A stretch of DNA of 64,000 nucleotides from Bacillus zhangzhouensis (GTDB taxonomy: Bacteria > Bacillota > Bacilli > Bacillales > Bacillaceae): contig CP099514.1 of assembly GCA_025809375.1 (NCBI GenBank), positions 1,798,001 through 1,862,000 on the forward strand, read 5' to 3'. The notes beneath the pieces were generated by a model. The model did no database searches. It was not told the DNA's origin and saw nothing but the letters and a program-made list of their open reading frames with translations. Positions 19,603 to 28,737 of the stretch are shown here, in pieces. The number at the start of each line of letters is the position of its first letter. Position 1 is the stretch's first letter. The translations under genes were made by a program, and so were the position numbers.

Positions 19603-19621
19603 AGCCCCTTATGCAGGGGCT
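19603..19621 (+). terminator. Right copy of the target duplication, with the original fer T-run
   Basis: Second copy of the palindrome at 18035-18053, here followed by TTTTTTT, so this is the functional intrinsic terminator. It can now stop transcripts leaving the insertion sequence. Confidence 0.85.
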
Positions 19622-19630
19622 TTTTTTATA

Positions 19631-20212
19631 TTAACTATTTTGAAGTCGGCGTTTATTTTCAAACCATGGACGCATTTTCACAAAAATAAGGCTAAACACG
19701 ATGGTAATGATGATTCCTTTTATAAAGTTAAATGGTAAGATTCCTGCTGTAATAGTCGTCTTGAGCGCATGATCGGAAAGTTCTGGCGCGTTTAAGAACC
19801 ATGTGTAAGCTGGCAGGAATAAGAAGTAATTTAAAATGCTCATCATCACAGTCATAAGCAATGTACCCGTGATCATAGACCATGCCATCCCTTTTGCTGA
19901 TTTGATTTTTTTGAACATAAAGGCGATTGGCAAGATAAATAATGTACCGGCAATGAAGTTCGCGACTTGACCAACAGGAACGCCGGACATACTGCCTTGA
20001 ATGAGGTAATGCAAGACATTTTTTAATGCCTCAACAGCAATCCCTGCACCCGGTCCATAGATTAAAATCGCAATAATCGCTGGAATATCACTGAAATCAA
20101 TTTTCAAATACGCTGGAAGACCCGGGAAAGGGAAATCCAATAAAATTAACACAAACGAAATACTGCTGAGCATACTGGTAACCACTAAACGCTTTACTTT
20201 ATTTTGATTCAA
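19631..20212 (-). CDS. ribU: Riboflavin ECF transporter substrate-binding subunit RibU
   Basis: S-component of an energy-coupling-factor transporter that imports riboflavin with the shared EcfA/A'/T module encoded elsewhere. The 193-residue protein is almost wholly membrane-embedded with about six spans; KIDFSDIPAIIAILIYGP is the family signature near residue 45. The start is TTG (20210-20212) with AAGGAGAGAG upstream; a longer reading would extend into the leader terminator. An FMN riboswitch and terminator upstream show repression when flavin is plentiful. Confidence 0.93.
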   Translation of the reverse strand: MNQNKVKRLVVTSMLSSISFVLILLDFPFPGLPAYLKIDFSDIPAIIAILIYGPGAGIAVEALKNVLHYLIQGSMSGVPVGQVANFIAGTLFILPIAFMFKKIKSAKGMAWSMITGTLLMTVMMSILNYFLFLPAYTWFLNAPELSDHALKTTITAGILPFNFIKGIIITIVFSLIFVKMRPWFENKRRLQNS

Positions 20213-20270
20213 TATTCTCTCTCCTTTTCGATCAAATCTTTCGAAAAGAGGATTGTTCCATTTTAGCCAC

Positions 20271-20300
20271 AAAAAAACCGCCCTTGAAAATAGGAGCGGG
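20271..20300 (-). terminator. Riboswitch-controlled terminator of ribU
   Basis: On the minus strand CCGCTC pairs with GGGCGG (one G-U) and is followed by TTTTTTT, between the FMN aptamer and ribU. It is the likely expression platform. Confidence 0.75.
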
Positions 20301-20359
20301 GAAATTGGGCTAGACAAATAAACGTGTGAACATCAATGTTTTCAACGTTTATGAACCTC

Positions 20360-20482
20360 CATCTTCTCCCATCCAGACTATACTGTCGGCTTCGGAATCA
20401 CACCGAATCCTGCCAAAAAGGCTCGCGGGCTTAGAGACTATGCTCATCACCGCCGGTAGGGAATTACACCCTGCCCCGAAGA
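20360..20482 (-). promoter_or_regulatory. FMN riboswitch (RFN element) upstream of ribU
   Basis: Read on the minus strand, the conserved RFN blocks appear in order: CTTCGGGGCAGGGTG, TTCCCTACCGGCGGTGAT, AGCCCGCGAGCC, a GGATTCGGTGTGATTCCGA arm and CCGACAGTATAGTCTGGATG ending in GGGAGAAG. Binding of FMN is expected to favour the terminator downstream. Confidence 0.95.
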
Positions 20483-20506
20483 ATGATCATTATTCAATTC
20501 GACATC

Positions 20507-20535
20507 ATTATATATGATATATGAGCATTTGTACA
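20507..20535 (-). promoter_or_regulatory. Sigma-A promoter for ribU
   Basis: TGTACA-N17-TATAAT on the minus strand, placed just upstream of the FMN riboswitch. Confidence 0.6.
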
Positions 20536-20703
20536 GATAAAAATCCTGAGCCAATTCATCAGTTTTAATAAATCGTAAAAAACACAAAAATTCTAATGAC
20601 AAATACGCAAAAATTGGTTATCTTTTGTTTAAAGGTGTTCATTCTTTATAAATACACAATGAAATGTTCGTGTTTTCTTTTTTGCTTTACTGCTTTAATT
20701 TGA

Positions 20704-20733
20704 TTGACACAGTGAAAAGGAATATGGTAAATT
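20704..20733 (+). promoter_or_regulatory. Sigma-A promoter for serA
   Basis: TTGACA-N18-TAAATT with TGG just before the -10, ending about 40 bases before the serA start. The rest of the 290 bases between this gene and the ribU riboswitch shows no gene. Confidence 0.5.
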
Positions 20734-20774
20734 ATCAGATATTTATGACGTTTAATTTAGGAGGAAATCTTACG

Positions 20775-22349
20775 ATGTTTCGAGTATTAGTCTCAGATAA
20801 GATGAGCAATGATGGTCTTCTACCACTTTTAGAATCAGATTTTGTTGAAATTGTCCAAAAAAATGTAGCAGAAGCAGAAGATGAATTACACACGTTTGAT
20901 GCCTTACTTGTCAGAAGTGCCACGAAAGTAACGAAAGAGCTTTATGAAAAAATGACCTCATTAAAAATTGTCGGCCGTGCCGGTGTGGGAGTAGACAATA
21001 TTGACATTGATGAAGCGACCAAGCATGGTGTCATTGTGATCAATGCACCAAATGGCAATACCATCTCGACAGCTGAGCATACGTTCGCCATGATTTCATC
21101 CCTTATGCGTCATATTCCGCAAGCCAATATTTCTGTAAAATCAAAAGAATGGAACAGAGGTGCATATGTTGGTGCTGAGCTTTACGGAAAATCTCTTGGG
21201 ATTGTCGGCTTAGGCAGAATCGGAAGTGAAATCGCCCAGCGTGCAAGAGCATTTGGCATGACAGTCAACGTGTTTGACCCATTTCTCACAAAGGAACGTG
21301 CAGAAAAAATCGGCGTCAATGCAAAATCACTTGATGAATTACTCGAAGTATCAGATATTATTACTGTACATACCCCATTAACAAAAGAAACAAGAGGACT
21401 TCTCAATAAAGAAACGATTGCAAAAACGAAAAAAGGGGTTCGCCTTGTAAACTGTGCACGCGGCGGCATTATTGACGAAGCTGACCTTCTTGAGGCACTT
21501 GAAAGCGGCCATGTCGCAGGCGCTGCACTCGATGTATTCGAGGTAGAACCTCCAACTGATAATCCGCTTGTGGATCATCCACACGTCATTGCAACTCCGC
21601 ATCTTGGTGCCTCTACAAAAGAAGCACAACTAAATGTAGCGGCGCAAGTATCTGAAGAAGTCCTTCAATTTGCAAAAGGTCTTCCTGTCATGTCATCTAT
21701 TAATCTACCAGCGATGACAAAAGACGAATTCAAAAAAATTCAGCCTTATCATCAGTTTGCAGGAAAACTTGGACGTCTTGTCTCTCAATCAATGAGAGAA
21801 CCTGTAAAAGAAGTAGGGATTTCTTATGAAGGCTCTATTTCAAAACTCGAAACATCTTTTATCACAAAAAGTCTCCTCTCAGGCTTTTTAAAAGAGCGCG
21901 TTGATTCGACTGTGAATGAAGTAAATGCTGGAATGGTGGCAAAAGAACGAGGCATTAGCTTTAGTGAGAAAATCTCTTCCAGCGCATCTGGTTACGAAAA
22001 CAGTATTTCTATTGAAGTCAAAGGTGATCTTTCAACCTTTACCCTTAAAGCGACTTACATCCCGCATCTAGGGGAACGTGTTGTTTCTATTAATGGATTT
22101 AATATTGATTTTTATCCAGATGGACACCTTGTCTACATCCAGCATACAGATGCACCTGGTGTGATTGGAAAGGTTGGACAGATTTTAGGCGACCATGATG
22201 TCAACATTGCAACAATGCAGGTAGGACGTAAAGAAAAAGGCGGCGAAGCCATTATGATGCTATCTTTCGACAAGCATCTAGAGGACGAAATTGTGAAAAA
22301 ATTAACTGAAGTGCAGGATATTCTTTCTGTCCGCCTGATTGATCTATAA
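20775..22349 (+). CDS. serA: D-3-phosphoglycerate dehydrogenase
   Basis: Oxidises 3-phosphoglycerate with NAD as the first step of serine synthesis. The 524-residue protein has the split substrate-binding domain, the NAD-binding GIVGLGRIGSEIAQRA motif near residue 145, catalytic residues in NCARGGIIDE and ATPHLGAST (the active-site His), an intervening regulatory domain and a C-terminal ACT domain (about 450-524, HTDAPGVIGKVGQILG). B. subtilis SerA is 525 residues. The start at 20775 follows GGAGGAAATC; 37 codons of upstream open frame have no support. Confidence 0.96.
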   Translation: MFRVLVSDKMSNDGLLPLLESDFVEIVQKNVAEAEDELHTFDALLVRSATKVTKELYEKMTSLKIVGRAGVGVDNIDIDEATKHGVIVINAPNGNTISTAEHTFAMISSLMRHIPQANISVKSKEWNRGAYVGAELYGKSLGIVGLGRIGSEIAQRARAFGMTVNVFDPFLTKERAEKIGVNAKSLDELLEVSDIITVHTPLTKETRGLLNKETIAKTKKGVRLVNCARGGIIDEADLLEALESGHVAGAALDVFEVEPPTDNPLVDHPHVIATPHLGASTKEAQLNVAAQVSEEVLQFAKGLPVMSSINLPAMTKDEFKKIQPYHQFAGKLGRLVSQSMREPVKEVGISYEGSISKLETSFITKSLLSGFLKERVDSTVNEVNAGMVAKERGISFSEKISSSASGYENSISIEVKGDLSTFTLKATYIPHLGERVVSINGFNIDFYPDGHLVYIQHTDAPGVIGKVGQILGDHDVNIATMQVGRKEKGGEAIMMLSFDKHLEDEIVKKLTEVQDILSVRLIDL

Positions 22350-22360
22350 TAAACAGTGAT

Positions 22361-22386
22361 AAACCTCATGTTTTTGCATGAGGTTT
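22361..22386. terminator. Convergent terminator between serA and the M23 hydrolase gene
   Basis: Ten-base-pair stem AAACCTCATG / CATGAGGTTT with a six-base loop. It is followed by TATTTT for serA, and its right arm reaches the stop of the minus-strand gene. Confidence 0.8.
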
Positions 22387-23035
22387 ATTTTCTTGAAACC
22401 ATTAAACGGTCTCCTGTTCGAATGAGGTGAGTGGTCAGCTCATTGATCTTTTTCAATTGTTCCACAGTCATTTTATGCGCTTTTGCTATTGACCAAAGGG
22501 TATCCCCTTGTTTAATGACATATGTATTTTTTTCATGTCCATTTACATGAAGAGCTGGCTCTTGGAAACGTTCCACAGCAATCATTTTGAGCGGATTTAC
22601 CGCATCCTTTTTGCTGACTGACCAATTTCCACGATGTACCTCAAAATGCAAATGAGTGCCTCGAGAGGCTCCTGTGTTGCCAATGATGCCAATCGGCTGT
22701 CCCGCTTGTACACGATCCCCCTTTTTAACAAAACGCTCGTGTAAATGAGCATAGACGGTTTCGTATCCGTTTGGATGCTGAATAAACACAACTTCTCCAT
22801 ATGTAGCTGATACATACGAACGCGTGACCACACCTTCATTTGCCGCAAAAATGGATTCCCCTTCTGGCGCAGCTATATCTAATCCCTTATGCGAGCCGCC
22901 CCTTGTCCCAAACAAGTCAGTGACTTCTCCCTTCACTGGTTCCACCCATTCGTTTACCTTCTGCGCATGAGCAAATGGTGCTAAGGTTAAGAGTAGTAAA
23001 AAACAGCTGACGCCTATGAAGCAATACCTTTTCAT
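22385..23035 (-). CDS. Secreted M23-family endopeptidase with C-terminal LysM
   Basis: A 216-residue secreted protein predicted to cut peptidoglycan cross-links or act as a wall-remodelling factor. It has a signal peptide (about 1-24, ending AHA), an M23/LytM domain (about 35-150) with both zinc-binding motifs (HKGLDIA and HLHFEVHRG) and the accessory YAHLHE histidines, and a LysM domain (about 168-213, IKQGDTLWSIAKAHKM). The start at 23033-23035 follows AAGGGGAG. In B. subtilis serA is adjacent to rsiX, so this gene is extra at this spot. It is close to the sigX-rsiX envelope-stress pair, but no sigma-X promoter was seen for it. Confidence 0.85.
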   Translation of the reverse strand: MKRYCFIGVSCFLLLLTLAPFAHAQKVNEWVEPVKGEVTDLFGTRGGSHKGLDIAAPEGESIFAANEGVVTRSYVSATYGEVVFIQHPNGYETVYAHLHERFVKKGDRVQAGQPIGIIGNTGASRGTHLHFEVHRGNWSVSKKDAVNPLKMIAVERFQEPALHVNGHEKNTYVIKQGDTLWSIAKAHKMTVEQLKKINELTTHLIRTGDRLMVSRK

Positions 23036-23139
23036 CAGTGACTCCCCTTCTTTGAGGTTCTTTTCATGACAGCTTAGTATACAGCAAGAAAGCCATTTTC
23101 TATACATCAAAAAAGAACGCAATGACTTGCTTGCGTCCT

Positions 23140-24249
23140 TTAACGATCTTTTATGACAACTGGATTCGGCAGAGCCGGTACCTCTATTGGTTCGTTTAAT
23201 TCATATGGTCCTACTTGGTCTGTTCCTGCATATTGAATGGTGACATCTGTAAAACCAAAATCTTTCGCTGTGAGCAGCAGACCTTCAATGAGTAGAATAT
23301 GATCAATTGAGTCCGATAATTGTGCTGATGCTCCAAACTTGATGGTCACATGCTTACCTTTTGATGTCACTTCTTTAATGGGTTCTTCTTTAATTAATGG
23401 TTCAAGTCCCGAATCACTCGTGCGTTTCATGGCCTCTACCGCATCTTCATAAGAAGAATAATGCGTTTTTGAGGGCACCAAAAAAGTCCCGCTCTTATTT
23501 TCTAATACGTAATAAGCTTGCTTCGTTTGTTTATCAATTGATACCCTGCCGATGCTTCCACTTGCCCCTAATTGAAGATGAGAGCCTTTGACTGATTTGA
23601 CTTCCACTTGCTTATATCTGCTCCATTTTAGCGTTTCTTTTACCATATCTTTCAATCGATTGGCTTCCTTTATCGTATCAAGAGACAAATCATTTTTTAA
23701 CTGAAAGACAAGTGTATTCCCTTTTTCACGAAGGTCCACCATCTCAAGATAGGATTGAAGCGGCTTTGTCATTTCAGGCAGCTGCACCTGTTCATATGTG
23801 GTTATCATTTCCTGCAAATGGTCATGTTCATTCTCTTTTTCAATACTAATGGGAACCACTTGAGATGTTGATTCATCTATGTATGCAACCGTCATATACT
23901 TTTGCTTGTCTTCATGAGAAACAACGTGCGAGATCCCATTTGCCTGTTTGACCGGCTCTAATGTGACATTCGTCTGTCCTTTGTCAGCACTTGATTCCAT
24001 TCTCATCTGTTGATGATGTTCTTGAGCAGCCGGCTGAAATAAATGAGCAGAAATGAAAAACGCCACAAATAAAACCACAACGGTTGCCGCCGCTGGACCG
24101 ATCCATTTGACACTTTTCTTTTTCTTCCCGCTTGCCATCAGCATCTGCTGGTAGATCTGCTTAGATGAACGGCTGTCCTCCACCTTTGGAAGCTGACTTA
24201 GTAACACCTTGATTCGTTCTTCGCTCCAATCGGACCTGTTCGTTTTCAT
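23140..24249 (-). CDS. rsiX: Anti-sigma-X factor RsiX
   Basis: Membrane-anchored inhibitor of the ECF factor sigma-X. The 369-residue protein has an N-terminal cytoplasmic sigma-binding part (about 1-48, WSEERIKVLLSQLP), one membrane span (about 50-70) and a large extracytoplasmic domain. B. subtilis RsiX is 368 residues. GGAGGAG precedes the ATG. The gene start overlaps the end of sigX by 89 bases in another frame, coupling their translation. Confidence 0.9.
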   Translation of the reverse strand: MKTNRSDWSEERIKVLLSQLPKVEDSRSSKQIYQQMLMASGKKKKSVKWIGPAAATVVVLFVAFFISAHLFQPAAQEHHQQMRMESSADKGQTNVTLEPVKQANGISHVVSHEDKQKYMTVAYIDESTSQVVPISIEKENEHDHLQEMITTYEQVQLPEMTKPLQSYLEMVDLREKGNTLVFQLKNDLSLDTIKEANRLKDMVKETLKWSRYKQVEVKSVKGSHLQLGASGSIGRVSIDKQTKQAYYVLENKSGTFLVPSKTHYSSYEDAVEAMKRTSDSGLEPLIKEEPIKEVTSKGKHVTIKFGASAQLSDSIDHILLIEGLLLTAKDFGFTDVTIQYAGTDQVGPYELNEPIEVPALPNPVVIKDR

Positions 24250-24769
24250 TCACTAGCTCCTCCTTCAAAAGCTCCATATGTTTTCGGAGCACTTTCAGGC
24301 CTCGGTGCTGCGTTGTTTTGACTTTGCTTTCCGAGAACTTTAGTGCTTTTGCCGTCTCCATGATTGAGTAGCCCTGAATAAACCTTAAAATGATGACAGC
24401 TCTTTGATCAATCGTGCAGTGATCAAGTGCGGCATAAATTTCTTTTGTATTTTCATCCTGTACAGCCATTTCGTCCGGAAGCAAGTCTGGGTCTTTTACA
24501 TCCTGCTTATCCCAATCAAACGTGCCGAGCACCCGTTGTCTAATGGTTTGCTGCTTGCGAAACCAGTCAATCGCCACATGCCTTGCAATTGAAAACAGCC
24601 ATGTTTTCTCGCTGCTTCTTCCTTCAAAAGTTTGATATGAGTGAAGTACCCGAATGTAAACCTCCTGCACGAGATCCTCTGCCTGATTTTTATCTTTAAC
24701 CATATAAAATAAAAACTGGTACAAATCTTGATGGTACGAATCATATATTTTTTGAAAGGTTTCATGCAT
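24161..24769 (-). CDS. sigX: ECF sigma factor sigma-X
   Basis: Extracytoplasmic-function sigma factor controlling envelope charge and lipid modification genes. The 202-residue protein has region 2 (about 10-80, FYMVKDKNQAEDLVQEVYIRV and KTWLFSIARHVAIDWFRKQ) and region 4 (about 115-165, DQRAVIILRFIQGYSIMETA). The last 30 residues overlap rsiX in a different frame. The start at 24767-24769 has CGGAGGGG upstream. It is preceded by a textbook autoregulatory sigma-X promoter. Confidence 0.93.
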   Translation of the reverse strand: MHETFQKIYDSYHQDLYQFLFYMVKDKNQAEDLVQEVYIRVLHSYQTFEGRSSEKTWLFSIARHVAIDWFRKQQTIRQRVLGTFDWDKQDVKDPDLLPDEMAVQDENTKEIYAALDHCTIDQRAVIILRFIQGYSIMETAKALKFSESKVKTTQHRGLKVLRKHMELLKEELVNENEQVRLERRTNQGVTKSASKGGGQPFI

Positions 24770-24796
24770 AGGAAACCCCTCCGTTCACTTATTTTT

Positions 24797-24823
24797 GTCG
24801 AGTGACTCTTATTAAACGTTACA
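24797..24823 (-). promoter_or_regulatory. Autoregulatory sigma-X promoter
   Basis: TGTAAC-N17-CGAC on the minus strand, matching the ECF sigma-X consensus (TGTAAC, CGAC), 28 bases before the sigX start. Confidence 0.8.
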
Positions 24824-24911
24824 TTACAACTTTATGACAAATATATTACAAGTTCGGCAGTTTGGAAAGGACTTTTTGTTTAACTTCTTCTTAAAAATTT
24901 GAAAATAGAAA

Positions 24912-24944
24912 AAACACTTCATTTTCTTTCGAAAAGAAGTGTTT
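24912..24944 (-). terminator. Terminator after resE
   Basis: Nine-base-pair stem AAACACTTC / GAAGTGTTT with a 15-base loop containing TTTTCGAAAGAAAA, followed on the minus strand by TTTTCT. Confidence 0.7.
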
Positions 24945-24971
24945 CTCATGTAACAAGATTCTTCGTCAAGA

Positions 24972-26753
24972 TTAGACGAGTTCCTGTTTTTTTCTCGGAA
25001 TATAGAATGTAAAGTGTGTACCTGCACCGGCTTTGCTGTGAACATGTATAGAGCCTTGATGCGCCTCGACGATGTTCTTCACAATCGCAAGGCCAAGTCC
25101 AGTACCAGAACGTCCTCTTGTCCTTGCTTTATCAGCTTTATAGAAGCGTTCGAAAATAAAGGGAAGATCCTCTTCCGGAATTCCGCTTCCCGAGTCTTTT
25201 ACATCCATTTTCAACCCGTTCTTCACCGATTGAACCGAGAAGTGAACCTCTCCCCCCTCTGGTGTATGCCGAATGGCATTATCAATGAGATTCGTAAACA
25301 CTTGCTCAATCTTATCTGGATCGAATACAAAGTTCGGCTCATCCACTTGAATATTATACGTAAGGTCGATTTGTTTTTCTTTCGCAATCCCGAGAAACTT
25401 ACGGTAGATCTTCTCAGTCAGCTCTTGTGTATCTGTTGATTCAAGATTCAGTGTAATATGACCCGCTTCCATTCTCGCTAAATCTAGAAGGTCATTCACA
25501 AGACGTCCCATTCGTAGTGATTCATCATAGATAATTTGCGCAATCTCTTTCTTTTCCTCTTCTGATCCTGCAATATCATCTACAATCGCCTCACTGTATC
25601 CTTGCAGCATGGCAATTGGTGTACGAAGTTCATGACTGACATTGGCAATAAAGTCTTTTCTCAGCTTATCAAGTCTTCGTTCCTCCGTCATATCACGAAG
25701 GACTGCAACTGCTCCCCTGACATCCTGCTGATTATAAAGCGGAGACATGAGAAGAACCCATGTACGCCCTTGCAGCGTAACTTCGATCATTTGCTCTTTT
25801 TCTGTGCTGACAGCTGTATGAAATAGCTCGCGCGCTTCTGGCGGCAGTTCATCTCCATCTTTGATCTTCATATTTTGCTCATAATACCATGCCTGCAAAA
25901 ATCGTTCTGCAGGAGGATTCGTCATGAGGATCGTCCCATCAATATTGATGGTGATCACACCATCGGCCATACTGCTTAAAATATTCGACAAATGTTCTTT
26001 TTCTTGATTTAAGGCAGTGATATGGAATTTAAGCTGCTTCCCCATTTGATTAAAGGCGATCGCCAGTTCTCCAATTTCATCTTGTGTTAAAATAGGAATC
26101 TTTGTATCAAATTTCCCTTTCGCCAAATCTTGTGCACCCTCTCTCATCTTTCTGAGAGGATAGGTGACACGTGTTGACAAGAAAAAAGCAAATATAGTGG
26201 TCAGTACAATCGCAATTCCCGCTGCTAAGAAGATGTACCGCGTCGTATGTTTCGTTGTTTGTTCTACAGCGAGGAGTGACTGAGAAAGAAAGACCATACC
26301 TTTTTTTCCGTTCGCCTCATATGGAACACCGACTACAATTCGTTCATCTTTTTGATTGTCTGCATCAGGTTCTGCACGTTTACTGATTTTTTTACGATCT
26401 TTCAGTGCTTGATTTAAATCGCTGTCTGCTTCAATTTGTTTCTTTGTAATCGCAGGAAGCTTCCCGTCTTTTTCAGACGAATACCACTCTAGCCCGTCCT
26501 CTTGGATGATCGCAATACTCGTCAATTTGTCAGCGAGTTCTGATGTAATCGACCTCGCAAGCGATTGATCCTCATGGCTTTCTAAAATGACCGCTACTTT
26601 GTTTGCCATTTGTGTTAGATCAGATTTTGCTTCTTCTACATGATAATTCTCAATGAACTCTAAAAGAAGCACAGTTAAAATAGATAAAACGATCAGAACG
26701 AGGAAAAGAATGGTTAACCAAAGCTTTCCTACAACACTTTTCCACAGTTTCAT
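24972..26753 (-). CDS. resE: Sensor histidine kinase ResE
   Basis: Redox and nitric-oxide responsive sensor that phosphorylates ResD under oxygen limitation. The 593-residue protein has two membrane spans (about 12-32 and 168-190) enclosing an extracytoplasmic domain, a HAMP linker, a PAS domain (about 255-360), HisKA with [12 protein letters not shown] (phospho-His) near 375, and HATPase with [19 protein letters not shown] and [14 protein letters not shown] boxes. B. subtilis ResE is 589 residues. Start ATGA overlaps the resD stop. Confidence 0.95.
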   Translation of the reverse strand: MKLWKSVVGKLWLTILFLVLIVLSILTVLLLEFIENYHVEEAKSDLTQMANKVAVILESHEDQSLARSITSELADKLTSIAIIQEDGLEWYSSEKDGKLPAITKKQIEADSDLNQALKDRKKISKRAEPDADNQKDERIVVGVPYEANGKKGMVFLSQSLLAVEQTTKHTTRYIFLAAGIAIVLTTIFAFFLSTRVTYPLRKMREGAQDLAKGKFDTKIPILTQDEIGELAIAFNQMGKQLKFHITALNQEKEHLSNILSSMADGVITINIDGTILMTNPPAERFLQAWYYEQNMKIKDGDELPPEARELFHTAVSTEKEQMIEVTLQGRTWVLLMSPLYNQQDVRGAVAVLRDMTEERRLDKLRKDFIANVSHELRTPIAMLQGYSEAIVDDIAGSEEEKKEIAQIIYDESLRMGRLVNDLLDLARMEAGHITLNLESTDTQELTEKIYRKFLGIAKEKQIDLTYNIQVDEPNFVFDPDKIEQVFTNLIDNAIRHTPEGGEVHFSVQSVKNGLKMDVKDSGSGIPEEDLPFIFERFYKADKARTRGRSGTGLGLAIVKNIVEAHQGSIHVHSKAGAGTHFTFYIPRKKQELV

Positions 26754-27472
26754 TCAGTGCCGACCTCAAATTTGTACCCGACACCCCATACAGTGACGAT
26801 TTTTTTCGCCGCTTCTGGTGACACTCTATTCAATTTTTCACGAAGTCGTTTGACATGGGTATCGACTGTTCTCAAGTCACCAAAGAATTCATATTGCCAT
26901 ACTTCTTTTAACAGTTTTTCTCTGTCATAAACCTTATCCGGTGTTTTTGCAAGGAAATATAAAAGCTCATATTCCTTCGGCGTGAGGCTGACTTCTTTGC
27001 CATCAGCCGTCACCCTATGTGCATCATGATCAATGGATAGATGAGAAAACACAAGAACATCTTTTGTTGTAGTCCCAGTATTAAGATAAGACGTTTGAGA
27101 CGATCTTCTGAGCAATGCCTTTACACGTAAAACAACTTCACGCGGGCTGAAAGGTTTGACGATGTAGTCATCCGTTCCTGCCTCAAATCCTTGAACGCGG
27201 TTGGCTTCTTCTCCTTTTGCCGTCAGCATAATGATTGGAGTCGCTTTTTTGTCTCGAATTTGATTACACACTTCGATTCCATCTGTACCAGGCATCATTA
27301 AATCGAGCAAAATGAGGTCGTAATCAGTTTGAAGCCCTTTTTGAATCGCCTCATCTCCATTTTCCGCTTCATCGATTTCATAATTTTCACGTTCTAAATA
27401 CATTTTTAAAAGGCGGCGAATTCTTGCCTCATCATCTACGACTAATATTTTCGTTTGAGTTGTGTGTTCCAT
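26750..27472 (-). CDS. resD: Response regulator ResD
   Basis: OmpR/PhoB-type transcription activator for anaerobic and aerobic respiration genes, phosphorylated by ResE. The 240-residue protein has a receiver domain (about 8-120) with phospho-acceptor Asp in [13 protein letters not shown] and Lys in YIVKPFSP, and a winged-helix DNA-binding domain (about 140-235, [14 protein letters not shown] and [14 protein letters not shown]). It lies 86 bases after resC and overlaps resE by four bases. Confidence 0.96.
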   Translation of the reverse strand: MEHTTQTKILVVDDEARIRRLLKMYLERENYEIDEAENGDEAIQKGLQTDYDLILLDLMMPGTDGIEVCNQIRDKKATPIIMLTAKGEEANRVQGFEAGTDDYIVKPFSPREVVLRVKALLRRSSQTSYLNTGTTTKDVLVFSHLSIDHDAHRVTADGKEVSLTPKEYELLYFLAKTPDKVYDREKLLKEVWQYEFFGDLRTVDTHVKRLREKLNRVSPEAAKKIVTVWGVGYKFEVGTE

Positions 27473-27558
27473 TAGACAGTCCTCCTGCTTTCTCCGTTGT
27501 TACATTCATTTTAACAAAAAGCTGAATTGAATCATAAATGTTGGCCTTTTCCTTTTGA

Positions 27559-28737
27559 TTATGCGTAGGAATGAAGCCCCGCAATAACAAGATTGACAAA
27601 GATGAGATTAAACATAATAATGGCGAAGCCGAGCACAGCAAGCCAAGCGGACTTCTCACCATGCCAGCCTCTTGACAAGCGAAGATGAAGGTAGGCTGCA
27701 TAAAAGAGAAATGTAATCAATGCCCATACTTCCTTCGGGTCCCAGCCCCAAAACCTAGTCCATGCAATTTGCGCCCAGATCATGGCAAAGATCAGCCCGC
27801 CTAACGCAAATACAGGGAAACCAATTGAAACAGCCCTATACCCAATTTCATCAACTAAATCTAGGTTCACCTGTTTCACAATTGGTTGAAGCAGTGCGCT
27901 CAGTCGTTTGCGAATGATCAATCGAATGAGTCCGTATATGATCAGCCCTACGCCAAATGACCATAACACCGTATTGACCTTTCTACCTGAAAAAACAGGC
28001 GGCAGCTCAACAATCGGCTCCAAACGATCTTCCGTCACAAGCTCCCCTTTATGAGGTCCGACAAGAGCTGGCAGTTCATAAACCATCACACTTTTTTCTT
28101 TATTTTTATCGATCCAATTAAATGTTGCTTCATATCCTGTCATTCTAAAGATAGACGTCACAGCGATAAATACAAGTGTGACCACAATCATAAACATGAC
28201 AAGCTCTAAACCAAACGTCTTCTTCCCTGGCTTTGTTTGATCCACATGCTTTAATAGAAAGATGACACCTGCCACAAAGCTGATTGATAAAATGGCTTGG
28301 CCAAGTGCTGCTGTTGTCACGTGAATATAAAGCCAATTACTTTGAAGTGAAGGAATCAGCGGTGAAATATCTGATGGGAACATACTTGCATAGGCAATAA
28401 TCAATAAAGCGATTGGAAGTGTGAATAAACCAAGTACAGACACTTGATACACAAAATATAAAATGATGAATGCAAGCACCAGCATCATGCCAAAAGCGGT
28501 TGTAAACTCAAACAAATTACTGACTGGTGCATGACCAGATGCGATCCACCTTGAAATAAAATAGCCCAACTGACTCAAAAAACCGATGATAGTTAGCGTA
28601 ATACCAATGAGTGCCGCCTTATTCATGCGCGGTCCATCTTCTTTCTTTTTTCCTTTAATAGCACCACCAAAAAAAGGAACTGCCGCTAAATAAAATAAAA
28701 AAGCTGCAAATAACAGATTTTCACTGACTGCCGCCAT
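27559..28737 (-). CDS. resC: Cytochrome c maturation protein ResC (CcsA family)
   Basis: Polytopic membrane protein that with ResB exports and attaches heme during system II cytochrome c biogenesis. The 392-residue protein has about eight to nine spans and the heme-handling Trp-rich motif [15 protein letters not shown] near residue 320, followed by conserved histidines in [16 protein letters not shown]. It overlaps the end of resB by 17 bases, so the two are translated together. Confidence 0.94.
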   Translation of the reverse strand: MAAVSENLLFAAFLFYLAAVPFFGGAIKGKKKEDGPRMNKAALIGITLTIIGFLSQLGYFISRWIASGHAPVSNLFEFTTAFGMMLVLAFIILYFVYQVSVLGLFTLPIALLIIAYASMFPSDISPLIPSLQSNWLYIHVTTAALGQAILSISFVAGVIFLLKHVDQTKPGKKTFGLELVMFMIVVTLVFIAVTSIFRMTGYEATFNWIDKNKEKSVMVYELPALVGPHKGELVTEDRLEPIVELPPVFSGRKVNTVLWSFGVGLIIYGLIRLIIRKRLSALLQPIVKQVNLDLVDEIGYRAVSIGFPVFALGGLIFAMIWAQIAWTRFWGWDPKEVWALITFLFYAAYLHLRLSRGWHGEKSAWLAVLGFAIIMFNLIFVNLVIAGLHSYA

